64,000 nt of DNA, taken from positions 1,847,471-1,911,470 of the forward strand of contig KE546966.1 in assembly GCA_000442125.1 (NCBI GenBank). Reading direction: 5' to 3'. The notes under the pieces were generated by a model. That model was not told where the DNA came from. It did no database searches and saw only the letters and a program-made list of their open reading frames with translations. Position 1 is the first letter of the stretch; each line of letters begins with the position of its first letter. Position numbers and translations under genes: made by a program. Shown in pieces: positions 35,253 through 46,780 of this stretch. The stretch comes from Opeltia flavorubescens. Taxonomy: Eukaryota > Ascomycota > Lecanoromycetes > Teloschistales > Teloschistaceae.

Positions 35253-36299
35253 AGTTCTATCTAAGGGGTGGTTCACGGAAAATCTTTATATACCCATCTG
35301 GTTGGGGGGATATGGCGGCTTTCTGAGCGTGGAGTGGATATTTTGGACATCGTTATATCTCGCTGAATCTCGGTCTGGTTGGGTCATTCTGTTGTCTGGT
35401 GGCTGTTTCAACGGTGCTGGGCGATTAAATGATTTAGCTGATACGGCCACCGGATAAAAGTCTATAGCGATTTGCAATTTGTTCACATGAGATGTAGCCA
35501 AATGAAATTAAAAAACAATCGTTCACTCAAGAGGAAACCATGACGCTGCAGAACGTTGGATCCGCCTGCTGTTCTTACAACACTCGAGCTCCAGCAACCT
35601 ATGCAAGGATTTTCTTCAGGGGGGAAAGTTTACTCAACTATCTTTTGTTTGCCAGAATGATATGTACTCGCGTTAAATCATTTGGTGCTTAATTATACTT
35701 ATTTGGAATGCTATTAAATCCAGTTATCGTATTCAGCGTTTAAAATATGCTGGCGGATCGGTTTGGACACAAGCATCTTTTTTTATCACACCACATTTTG
35801 CACCAAGCGGTTGAAGTTCGTCTTAATGCTCCTTGAACCGGGATCTCTTCCTTTGCAATTGTCTAGTATATCGCCTACCGAGGAGTATCCGCTTTTACGA
35901 ATTGTTTCGTTTGTCATCGATAGGAGAATACAGGANTACTGTTTACAGAACTAACAAGGATTATGCACAATCACAAGGTACTCGCGGTGTGCAAAGCCAG
36001 AAATAGAGACGTGGTGGTCAGGGGAAGGCGTTAGTCATAGGCCATAAAAGGTAAAGTATCCAAAGAGAAACGAGCATCCGTGGAACTAAAGGAATTGGTT
36101 GGTTCAGACCAATAATGATATGATCATTATCAAACATCAATCAGGAGACGAATAAAGACAAATATCACGAATCTCATCATCTCATTTCTCTCATATCTTC
36201 ACAAGCTACCGCGTAAGACTAACCTTATGATTCAAGATCAACTAATTTCAATATTCCTCTCGGGTTCCCGTAGTTTAATTCTCCCTGCTAAAATACCTA
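35253..36299. other. Intergenic between convergent genes
   Basis: The 1.05-kb AT-rich spacer holds the 3' ends of the lectin and LRR genes. One ambiguous base lies at 35936. Short frames only; no repeat, tRNA or transposon feature is visible. Confidence 0.5.
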
Positions 36300-38341
36300 T
36301 CAAGCAGCATCACCCTCATAAGCCAAACACCCCATCCCATCCAGTACCTTCCAGATCTGCGCGCTCTCTGGCTTCCCCAATGACTCCAGTTCTTTCGCTA
36401 AAGTCTTCCTATCAATCCCCCACCGAAGGACATCACATTGCTGTCTCCAGCTCATGAATCTGTCGGCTCTTAGGTAAAGGCCCATGATACGAGCCCAGGT
36501 TTCCTCTGGGAACCCCAGGGGGAGATCTGATCGGTAAGATTTGGATGGTAGTATGAAGGCACCGGGGCTTATGGCTGTTGGTGAAGTCGTGATGGAAAGG
36601 GGACTTGGTGTAGTAGTCTTCAATTTGGGCAGCTGTTTCTTTGCTTTGGGTGTGACGGGCATCTTTGAACTCTTCGCACCAAGTGGTGGAGCGAACGGGT
36701 CCAGATACCCAACGAATGGTCCCGTCCTTGTTTTGGGTAGTGTCGGAAAAGCAACGTGGTCCACTGGTGGCACAGGTTTGAGATTAATTTCGGTTGCGGT
36801 TGGTACAATAGCTGGCAGGGTGATTTCTTTTCGAAGAGGACAGAGCATGCGGCATAGACTTAACATCTGGAGAGCTGTCCTCCACAGGTCATTACTCTTT
36901 GGGCCTTCATCTTTCAAGACGTTTCCCTGAATTCGACTCCGGGCTCGATCTAGTTCAGCACAGACGGCTTCGCTGTCTGTAAGGTCTTCGTGTTCGCCTT
37001 TGGTCCCACTTCGCCGTCGAGCCCCTAGCGGTATCGTAGAAGGACTCGAGTGCATTGCAGAAGTCTTTCTGCCGGTTGAGGTTCTTCTGAAATGTGTCTG
37101 AAATGCTTCGGGCGAGCGGGCCGGTCGATCGTCGTCAAGAAGCGAGAAGCGTGAACCCTCGCACAATTCGAGTAACTTGAGACATGGACTGCTGACGTTG
37201 TCGTTGGGAAGGTATATGATGCCTTGGCAACCCGTCTTATTGTCGTAGAATTCCAGCTGTTGTATGTGGTGGCTAGATCTTGCAGGAGGAACGTATCTCA
37301 ATAGCCGACCTGGATGATGATGGCAGGTTATGATGTACGATAGATGCAATGCTCCCGCGTCAGTCATCCCCGTGTTGTAGCAGATTAAGTATGGCACTGA
37401 ACGGAGCCCTTGAACTCTGCTGTAGAGAAGGGTTTGATCCGGCAGACTAGACTTTTCTGGTGATTTCGAGTCTATTGACAGCAAAGTCAACCTTGCCGCA
37501 CAAAAGGGCGGGGAGTAGACAAACCATGCCGTATGCCATGCTCTGGGGTGTAGTTCGTAGTCGAGGTTGGTTCGTCATCACCGCTGTATTCTTCGAGAGT
37601 CGAGCCTAGAATTAAGTTCCTCATCTGCCGGTCAGAAGGCTCGCCGACCCCTGAAATGCTTCTCCGGCTTGGTGTTTGGTGGGGAGATGGAATCTCAACG
37701 CTGTCCTCCCATAGCTGATCACTCATCCGCTCTCTGCTGTATACTCTCGCCAGAACTTCGAAGGCTTTGGGGCCTAAGACGTTACCACTAAGATCGACCC
37801 TCCTTAGCATGTAGCATTCAGCAAAGGATTCGACAAAGTCTTCCCAGGCATCGGCTTCTCGGCTGCTGGTGATTGAGAAACAATTATCGGAAAGATCTAG
37901 GTCCCTTAGATCCTGGGCGGCAAGTCTAACGATACGAGCGAGTGCTGGCAAACAAGTCGTGTCGAGAAGATTGGTCTTGAGGCAAATTTCCTCCAGTTGA
38001 CAAACCCTGCCCTGTCCGTTGTCATATTCGAGCGACTTGATTAAGGCACCAGCTAATTCTTTGAAACCATCTGCCCCGAGACATTTGCCTGTCACATCGA
38101 GCTCGACAATCGGATCCCGCAAAGCTGATTTCGATCCTGTACCCGGTGGTATGCGCTTGGTCTGGGAACATTTTCAGTTACTCCAATAAGTTTTCCTACT
38201 TTCTCTGACCATACCAAGTCTTTTGCAATCGTTTGTCCAAGTTTCAAGCCTTCTGTCTTGCGCTATCGACCAATCTGTGAGCTGCCAGAGTGATTGTATC
38301 GAATGGAACGTCCTTACATTGGTGTAATTCAAGCGGCCCAT
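36300..38341 (-). CDS. Leucine-rich-repeat protein, 610 aa
   Basis: Three exons (38341-38318, 38161-37525, 37471-36300) join in phase; the first codes only MGRLNYTN. The intron 37472-37524 (53 nt) resolves an apparent frame break. After KRIPPGTGSKSALRDPIVEL come ribonuclease-inhibitor-like leucine repeats: LDVTGKCLGADGFKELAGAL, LEEICLKTNLLDTTCLPALA, LRDLDLSDNCFSI, and LRRVDLSGNVLGPKAFEVLA (residues 25-150). A second set follows (YLICYNTGMTDAGALHLSYI, IQQLEFYDNKTG). The C-terminal half is basic and Pro/Ser-rich, ending in a compact Trp-containing segment (FPEETWARIMGLYLRADRFM, WRQQCDVLRWGI). This is a conserved fungal LRR protein as far as I recall; its partner and role are unknown. The LRRs imply protein binding. 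Confidence 0.8.
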
Positions 38342-38825
38342 CTTGTTCTATTTCGCTGATGAGGCAAACCTTGAGTGAAGTATATCGATTTCTGGGGCCA
38401 AAGGTTTGCTAGAGCAGCAAACAAGACGGGATCTGGAGGTCGGAGTGGGATGTCAACACATTCAGCCGATGGACATATTCAACATGGAAGGTATGACTGC
38501 CTGCAACAACCCTTAGCACTAATGCAGGAACAACCTACAGTCTACACTTTCATAATTTGGCCATGCTGAAGGCAATGGCTTTCAACAGTCTATGAAGGAA
38601 AAGGGATACAGTGATGAATGCATTTTTCTAGATCTACAACAGTGAATTGGATATAGTATTTCCGTAGCTAAGTAGCGCCCTTAGCAAATTTAGGGTGAAT
38701 GAAGTATACTCACAGCTCAAATATGCCCTTATCGCCAGTCAAATCGGTCGAGCAAAGCAGAATAGCTCATAAGCTGGCACTCCGGGGGTATCGCAGTCGC
38801 ATGAAAAATGGAAGCAAGGGGGAAA
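38342..38825. other. Intergenic between tandem minus-strand genes
   Basis: The 484-bp spacer lies downstream of mer3 and upstream of the LRR gene. It should contain the mer3 3' UTR and the LRR promoter. No other feature is visible. Confidence 0.5.
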
Positions 38826-41800
38826 TCAAACAAACTCCACATAGGGTTCCCACTCTGCAACGAATGCTGGGTCAAATTCGTACACCCAGTCTGGATAGCC
38901 TGGTTTAATGCTCGGAACGGACGACTGTAGAGTCTGCTCCTCTGCGATCGGCGACGGCTGAGGAAGCTGAACGGCTGTGTCGACCTGTGTTTCTTTGTCC
39001 TCATCAATACAACTGTCCTCGTTAGGTCCATTCCAGAACGCATTGTCGTATTTGCGTTTCAATGGTGGATCCGACGGCTTTTCAGGACTATCAGTTGACA
39101 GGAACAATTTCTGTTCTTTTGACACCTTAGTAGTGTCACCGTAATGACTATCCATGAATCTCTGCGACGCTTCTGGAAGTACGTCTGATCCCAAATGTTC
39201 AACGGCCTCGTCATACTTGTCGTCAGCGAAGACGACTGGATCCATAGGCTCTTCGTCGCTTTGGATCGTTCTCGCATCCTTATCAAAAGCTTCTACGTGA
39301 TCAAGACCAAAATCTTCGGCAGCAGAATCATAATATTGCGACACGAGCTCATCATGAGATGCATCGGGTGCCGTGACGCCACGTCCTGTCTCGTCATCGG
39401 CCTGCAAGAAAGCCGAGGGCGACGGTAGCTCATCCATCCAGCCTGATCCATAATCACTAGAAGGATCATCGTTATACTGAGCGGAGCTACCAGTCTGGCT
39501 TGGGAAAGTGAACTTTGGCTGCTCGCCTTTCTTGTGCGAGAACGACGGCTTTGACAGAGCGATCGCCGAGGATTCGCAATCCTTGTTGATCGTCTTGTGA
39601 AGTTGATGTAGACTCTGATAAGCTCGAGGGGCTACCTTCGCATAATCGTCATCCGCCCTTGTATGGACAAGGTCAACCGTTTCCACGTTCTGCATATCTT
39701 TAATGATCGATGGCTTTCCCACCTGTAGCTTCGTCTGGAAGCTCTTTTGCTTCGGATCGGCTTTTAGTTCGGATGGAGAACATGAAGTGTTGAGACCATT
39801 CGCAGCTGTTGTGGCTTTTCTCGGGGCTTTTGGCGGTTTGTCCACACCTTCGCGGCAACAAATGTGCTTGCAACTGAAACCCAAAATTATTCATTATCAA
39901 TCAGTACAAACGAGGTCTTTCTTACACTGTCTTGTCCTTGCATCTATGATTGCACGCCCACTTTCCGTTCGCCAATTGCGTCGGTGTCCAATCCTGAGCG
40001 TTCGCTGTGCTTACACTCATTTTAGGATTGCTTCTCACATTTCGCTGAGTTACTTTGGACCCAGTATCCGTTTCGAATGTATCTATACTACTGAAATCCA
40101 TCCGCGTGGCTGAATAGTGAGGAGTAAGTTGCGGCAGCCCATAAGATGGATGGTAGGAAACAAACTTNCCCGCCTCGAATAATTCATCATCAGCAACCCC
40201 ATCATCGTATAGCTTCTCATCACCTTGAACGGTAGATGAGCTTGTAACGCTCGAGTTTTTGTTTGACGTAGAAACTTGGGTGGGTCTCCGATGTGGGCTG
40301 TCTCCCATAGGCAGGCTTGGAAACATTGAAGGTGCAAGATTTGGTTTGAGCTCGGCGTAGCGCATCGTACCAGCTGCAATCTTGTTAGCATTTTCATTTG
40401 GTCGAAGAGCGTATTGGCCGCCGACCTATTTCATCACACATAACGTAGCAAGTGACCTGCTGCGTATGCTGAAGTAGCTCAACAGAGAGCAAAATATTGT
40501 CGTCATTTTTGAGCTTGCCAGCGCTACCAATTACTCAGTCGACCTTCAGCAAGCTTGGAGATGCCTCTTTACCTGATGCGGCGGAAATCGATCAGGTGTC
40601 CATCTGATCTTTCTGCAAGAAAACATACGTATACCGCTTTGCGGCAGAAATATGCCGGCGGTTTCTCATTCATGAAACCTAATTCAGCTTTGACCCTGAT
40701 TCTGACCGTCTGTCCTGCCTTGACGTCCTTTTGACCATCAGATTAGCTACTGTACGTTACGGCAATAGGTCGTCAATTCATACCTTGCCCATCATCTTGA
40801 TAGAAACTCTAAGTTTTGGGTAATCTTTGAGACTGGCAAGGATCCTGGTGCCGAACGGTGGGTGCTTGCTCATCAACATTTCGATTTTATGTGGCTCGGC
40901 AGCCTCCAAACTTTCGATGCTGTTGATCCCACCGTTCGCCAGCCTCCGTACCGCTGCAGGTCCAATATTAGGTACCTGTTTCATCTGATAAGGACTGTTG
41001 TCCCAGACCCTGGCAGCAAAGCTACGTGCAAGCTCCAGAGCATGTCTAACAGTAACCGCGTCCTGAAGATATACTTGACAATCAACAACACACCGGACGA
41101 GGCGGTGAATGTGGTTGAAGATAATGTTTTTGTCCTGCTGGAATTGCCTCGAGAATTTTAAATACTGTTCGTCCGCCGGAAAGTCAACGCCTCCAAGCTC
41201 GGCTTGAATGATCAGACTGCGCTTGTGCTGCGATAACGCTATGTCGACTTTGATGGGATACTTTATACCACCTGCATCGTTGATCTCCTTCAGTAGTTTT
41301 TTCTCAGTAGCTCGATAGCGTATGTCATGGAACTCTTCAGCCCCAACAAGGACCGAAAGCTTTGCGTATCAGCTGAGATGCCAATGCGTTCATCATACCA
41401 ACTTACAATATCTGACATCTTTGATCGAGGCTCAAGGTTAAGCAAGCATTTCATGGTCTCGAATTTGACGTAGTAGCGAGCCATAGCATCGCCAAACTCG
41501 GTGCACTTAATCTTGTCTCCCACATTTGTGACTAATTGCGCCTCAAGAAGTAAATCGATATCTCGTTGGCAGATGCGTTCAATTCTGTCGTCCAGGCTGA
41601 GGCTCGCAGCGTCGCCATCCAATTTGTAATGGGATGGATTGTGTCCCAGCCGAACGTAGAGGAATGTCCCAGCAAGCCATCGTTTCGCTGTGTGTAGATC
41701 GCAGATTGTACCAAGCCCAATTTCTGCGTTCTTTTTCGATGTCAGCGATGACACAGTAAGAACGACATCGGAGGGATACCTACTAGGTGCTCGATTAAGT

Positions 41801-43985
41801 TAAGATGCAGGCTGCCCAAATTTTGATTAGTATGTTTGAAGTACTGACACCGGCCATAGGTACCTGCTCTCCAAAAGCTCCTGGCCAGCTACCATCCGTT
41901 CATACTTCTGCAATTTCTCCTGCTTCGTGATGATCACTGCGACGGCGCTATCTTCAAATTGAGGTCTAGAGATAGTCAATCCGTGAGACAGATAGGAAAT
42001 GATGGCGCTTTTACCTCCCGGCTCTGCCTAACATCTGCATGACCTCAAGGTCAGAGTACTCTTTCAAACCCTCGTCTTGAAAGCCCATGGTGTTCTTGAT
42101 TATGACCATATGGCAAGGTAGATTTACTCCAACAGCGAGCGTCGAGGTACAGCATATAACGTTGACCTGGCCCTCTAGAAAGCCTTTCTCTATTGCCTGC
42201 CTGTCCGATGCATCCAGTCCGGCATGGTGGAAGGCAACGCCAGCGGTCAAGGTCTCTGTCATGTGATAAGCATACATATATGTAGCAGTCAAGGAGTGAA
42301 AGTCACCTTTGAGGTCAGAATCCTGAACAGCGACTCTGAACGTTGGTCCAACCCACTGTCGTTCTTGAAGCCCTTTGGTCAACCACCAATTGGCGAGCAG
42401 CTTGGCAGTACTGATCGTTGACTTTCGCGTAACACAAAATATCATGATGGGTTTTCTATGAGAATGCTTGGCTATTATCTCGGGAAGTCTTGACAGATCA
42501 TAAGTTAGAGAATCAGCCATGACAGGATCCTACTCACTTAGGATCACAGACTCGATCAAAGCCCCAGTCATTACCGTTGAACTGTATGCCATAAACATGT
42601 TTTTGAAGCTTGACTGGCCTGAAATCTTCACTGAAGATCTCTCGATGCGCCGGCAGATGTTGGTTCATTGAGTTTTGACCCAGCCAAGCAGCAATATCCC
42701 CAGAATTCGGTACCGTGGCGCTCAAAGCCAGAAAGCGGACGTCGGATCCAATGGACTTCATGCGAGATACAACTGCCTCTAGACACGCGCCACGAGTCTC
42801 TTTTAATATATGGACTTCATCAATGAGAAAAAGCTTGACCAGCTGCATGAGCTTCGCATGGTCTTTCCATTTCCGGGTCATACTATCCCATTTCTCGGGC
42901 GTTGTAATGATAATGCTAGCATTCTGGACATTGCGGAGCTGGCCCTGGTTTGTGTCGCCAGTAAGTTCTGCACATTGCAAGCCGAGCACAGAGAATTTTG
43001 CCTGCCAGTCTTTCTGCCTCTCTGTGCATAACGATTTGGTTGGGGCCATATAGACTATTTTGAATTGGTCCATCCCAAACCCGGACATGAGCTGACAGAC
43101 GGATAACTCTAGAATCACAGTCTTGCCACTGCCGGTAGGCGCCGAAAGAACCATGTTGTCCGATGTCTTATAGGCAGTCTCATAGCATTTCGATTGAACC
43201 GCATTAAACAGTGGGAAAGGGAACACAGAACGAAACTGATCAGGTAGCTCGTTTGGGGTAACGAGCCGAATACCCCGGACGACTGGTGGCATCTGGCCTG
43301 ACTGAGTGGTAGAAGCCTGCTCCTGGATCCTTGTTCTTCTAGAGGAAGCGAAAGTATCTTCAGAGGCTTGAGCTTCACGTCTCTGTATGATCCCTGCAAG
43401 AGGACTGGAGATTGGCGGATGTACTGGGGAGGATGGCTCGGCGAGTAGCTGAGGAGGAGTTTGATAAGGCTGACCTTTACAAGTTCAGCACTCTTAGGAT
43501 ACGCAAAAAGGGAGTGGTTAACTTACGGAGACGGAACCGGCTCTGGGCCCCTGTCATTGATGCTATGCGTGGTCAGCCAGATTCCCGAGAGAACAGTCGA
43601 TTGCTTACTATCTTCGCCTCGGGCTGGTAGTTGTGGACCCGAATAATTATCTACGCAACATGAGCCACTGGGGTGTCCCTGTGCGTTTTGAGGTTGTCCT
43701 TGTTTGCTGGGGTTATAGGACCGACGTGTAGGTCTTTCAGGTTCGTCAAGTAGTGCTTGATCTGTCGTATTGATATCAGCTCGTTGCTAAGACTTGGTAG
43801 GAGTCTTGATCACCAAAAGCATCTAAGGGAGCTTCATAGTACTCAGAATCTCTGGTGGGGTACCGAAGTTGTGAGGCAGTTGTAGCGTTGCTGACGGGAC
43901 GCAGGTGATTCCCCACATGCTGATGCTGGCTGGCGTTCTGGATCTCTCGTAGTAGCTTGTCAATATCATAGGATAACCCAGGCAT
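38826..43985 (-). CDS. mer3: Meiotic DNA helicase Mer3/Hfm1
   Basis: Thirteen exons, all phase-consistent, give 1516 aa: 43985-43814, 43761-43609, 43562-43527, 43474-42538, 42488-42015, 41965-41864, 41811-41784, 41730-41407, 41359-40784, 40727-40573, 40523-40426, 40373-39926 and 39873-38826. Helicase motifs are Walker A SAPTGSGKT, LFLIDEVH, LALSATVPN, TPEKWDSMTRKW, FHHAGLDASDRQ and MLGRAGR. A Sec63-type domain follows (HKRSLIIQAELGGVDFP, QVPNIGPAAVRRLANGG, GQTVRIRVKAELGF). Beyond it is a Cys/His cluster, GKWACNHRCKDKTVCKHICC, split by an intron, then a 330-residue acidic Ser/Asp-rich tail. Mer3 unwinds DNA and extends joint molecules to favour crossovers in meiosis; the Sec63 domain and the Cys cluster separate it from Brr2/Slh1 helicases. 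Exon 3 could start 12 nt later. One base (40168) is ambiguous. Confidence 0.92.
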
Positions 43986-44414
43986 TGTTGCAGACGTGAA
44001 TAGTTAGATCTTTCGTGAGACTTGTAGAATCAAACGCTCAGAAGAGCGGGTTGGTCTAAATGAGACAAATAACAAGGGAGAGGGATATAAAAAGTTGTGG
44101 ATATGATGACGTCCACATCCAGAAGGTGCAACTCCGGGCCGACGGTTTGTATGAAGATGGAAAGCAAAATATCTTACGTTTGATATATCCCGAACAACCA
44201 CGGTCTTACTTCAACAGACAAGAAAGGGAAAGAAAGTGTTTTGCGTCACTTGAGAAAGCAAACTACGATCTACCCTTCTCCCCACGTATCGACAATGGGA
44301 CATTAGGCTCTGGACTATGGATACCCCCCTAACTCCTCCCGCTATGCAGCCAAAACGCGTGGGAATCAGGTTATGTATCATACAAGACCGCTCCATGAAA
44401 AGACAGATCGCACA
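43986..44414. promoter_or_regulatory. mer3 upstream region
   Basis: This 429-bp stretch lies between the mer3 ATG and the stop of the transporter gene, both on the minus strand. It should hold the mer3 promoter and the transporter 3' UTR. No gene or repeat is visible. Confidence 0.45.
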
Positions 44415-46009
44415 CTATTCGTCTCGATTTCTAGAGCCGAAATGACCTTTGGAAGAACCTACCCTTGAGTGATGGCGACCTGGAGAATTTGGCCTAGATG
44501 ACGATCTACCTTCACTTTTGAATGGAGATGCTGGAGACTTCATAATTATGTTGCGGCTTCCGGCCGATTTTGGGTCGATCGTAGTCTTTTCGTACTCGTG
44601 AATTCGGATTGGCGGTGGCCGCGGTCCTCGATCTCGCATATTGTATAGATAGGTGGCAAAAAGCACTATTCCTGTTCCAACCATGAACTGTACTAGGAGG
44701 TGAGCAAACTCAGATACCGAATATTCAGCTCCTGCACTGCTTACATTTCTTGTCATCTTAAAATCAAAAAACCATACGCTGGCACAAAGACTGATGAGGA
44801 TACTGATGCTCATTGCGAAGCTCTTGGCAATATTGTCGGCATAATTGACACAGAGTGACACAACCATGCCCCCTATGGCCTGTAGAAAGAGCGTTATCCA
44901 GACTGTCCCGTTGTAACCGGCGAAGAAACCATTGTGTCCAATTTTCTCCCCATCGACGTAGAAGACCCCAACAAAGAGCGCTGGGAACATCGAATAAAAG
45001 GCGAGCTGCACGTTTCGTACCCATAGCGAAACAGGGTGAATTGCATCCTTGAGGATCTTTTCAAAGTACACAGAGGCAAGGGAAGAGACAGTGCATCCCA
45101 TCAGCGCGGCCGCAATACCCATAGAAGTATTCATCTTGGGGTGTTCTAGTGCATCATCATCTTGTATGCCTTCGTAGGTAGCCGACCGTTTGTACAAAGG
45201 CGCAGATGCCGCGGTACCGATTCCCCGAAAACCACCTAATGACCAAGGGAAATGATATCCAATATAAGGGTCCTTCAGAGGTGGCAGGCTGACGCTGTCC
45301 GCTGCGGGGAGTTGCACAATGGCGACACCCAGCATCAACAGAGCCAGAGCAAGCCATTTCCGTGGAGATAAAGTACGTCCGAGAAGAATGACACTGAAAA
45401 GGGCTGTAGGTAGGATTTTGAACTGGTATGTGACTTGAAAGATCGCTGTATCGAGGTTGCTTATTGCAAAGTATTGAAGTGAGTTCTGCAAGACGTACAG
45501 ACTATGGCTAAGGTCAACTCGAGCCTATACGCGTTATCTGTTGACTCGAGTCTTACCTTGCTGGTATTGCAAGTTTCCAACTATCGCCACTGAAAACAGC
45601 AGTTGTCAAGCCACTGAGAAGGGAGGTCGCAGGCGCTGAAGGCGACATCGATCTGGACAATTCGTAGAGCGCAAGGGTCGAGCAGATGGTGAGCTTAAGG
45701 ACTTCACATAGGAAGACTGCTGTTGACGGTAGGTATCGATGTCCGCCTACCAAGGGCATAACCCGAGAATAATGCAATATCTGAGGACCTTCAGCTCAGC
45801 CATAGCAGGGATAGCGGCAGAAAAGTCGATTGAAGGTAATCGCTCACATACAAGGATGAGCGCGGAATTCTGGATTATAAGCTATGATGACTCTCAGTAA
45901 ACATTCCTAGAGTTTCTAGACTTGAACACACAGTGACCAGTGATACTTCTTTCATGGGAAATCCCATCCATGTCGCAGCGGACGTTTGCCGGCGTTCGGC
46001 TAAGCCCAT
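44415..46009 (-). CDS. Golgi nucleotide-sugar transporter (UDP-galactose/UDP-GlcNAc type)
   Basis: Four exons (46009-45932, 45881-45852, 45780-45557, 45501-44415) give 472 aa; exon 2 is only 30 nt. The N-terminus reads MGFPMKEVSLVTLIIQNSAL then ILILHYSRVMPLVGGHRYLP. About ten hydrophobic helices follow, with family motifs SLQYFAISNLDTAIFQVTYQ, FKILPTALFSVILLGRTLS, GIAAALMGCTVSSLASVYFE, NVQLAFYSMFPAL and VSLCVNYADNIAKSFAMSIS. The last 100 residues are a basic Ser/Pro tail on the cytosolic side. Proteins of this family exchange a nucleotide sugar for UMP across the Golgi membrane; the motif set fits the UDP-galactose/UDP-GlcNAc/CMP-sialate group, but the exact substrate cannot be told. The start is the first ATG upstream of the GFPMKEVSLVT core. 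Confidence 0.88.
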
Positions 46010-46780
46010 CTTGAGGGACGAGCTTCGTTCAAGGAGAAATAAAGGCCATTTAGAAGAGAAGCTGGACGAGCTCAAGGAAGCGGAAAATGTAGAGCAGCAA
46101 TCAAATGAGTGTACGTGGTCGGTATGGATTGTCAATGCCAATGTGGTCACATTGGCTCAGCTGGTACCAAGTAGCTTACCCGTAAGTACGTTGGAGGCAC
46201 GCGATGAACCAGGATTAACTGCCAAGCGAGCCAAGCTACTCTATTATGGTAATGATCGTCAGGGACGCCTACGCCAAGTCACGAGCCATCGTTAAGCTAG
46301 AAGTACTCCCGGCTGATGACAAAAATCTTGTCCGATTTAGGTATCTTGGTTGAGCAGGCACGGCAGGCCTTATGCGAGGTGAACTCCACCACAAGCAAAT
46401 ACAGAATGTAGAGAATAAGCAATATGAAATCGTCGATTGAATGTGGTCAAGTCAACTAGTCTCGCGTAATAGTGAAATCGTTGTATCGATTACGGCGTGT
46501 GATTGTGTTCAGTAATTTGGAAGGGTTTGCCAAGAGCCTCTGTCGGACAACACTTTTATTGCCAACCCTCGTCCATCGGCATAGCTGGTGCCTCTTGATC
46601 ACATACCTTATTATTGCACAGAGCCATAATGTGGAACTTCGTGCCTATCATACGCATATTTATATGTTCTTTACGTCAATCTATTGACTATCTATGATTT
46701 CTATACAACGACTTGTGTAGGTCTCTCCACGCTTGAACGCTTATCATGTAAAAGACAAATTTTCGGGGATCGCGCCTAAT
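46010..46780. other. Intergenic between tandem minus-strand genes
   Basis: The 771-bp spacer precedes the transporter ATG and follows the rer2 stop. A plus-strand frame (45933-46295) overlaps the transporter's first exon antisense and is not supported. No repeat or RNA gene is seen. Confidence 0.45.

Noticed and set aside
36541-36930. Plus-strand 129-codon frame
   Set aside because: Antisense to the LRR-protein exon; no family resemblance.
44894-45357. Short frames nested in the transporter gene
   Set aside because: Shadows of the transporter coding sequence in other frames.
45933-46295. Plus-strand 120-codon frame
   Set aside because: It is antisense to the first exon of the transporter gene, whose exon is supported by protein similarity and phase.
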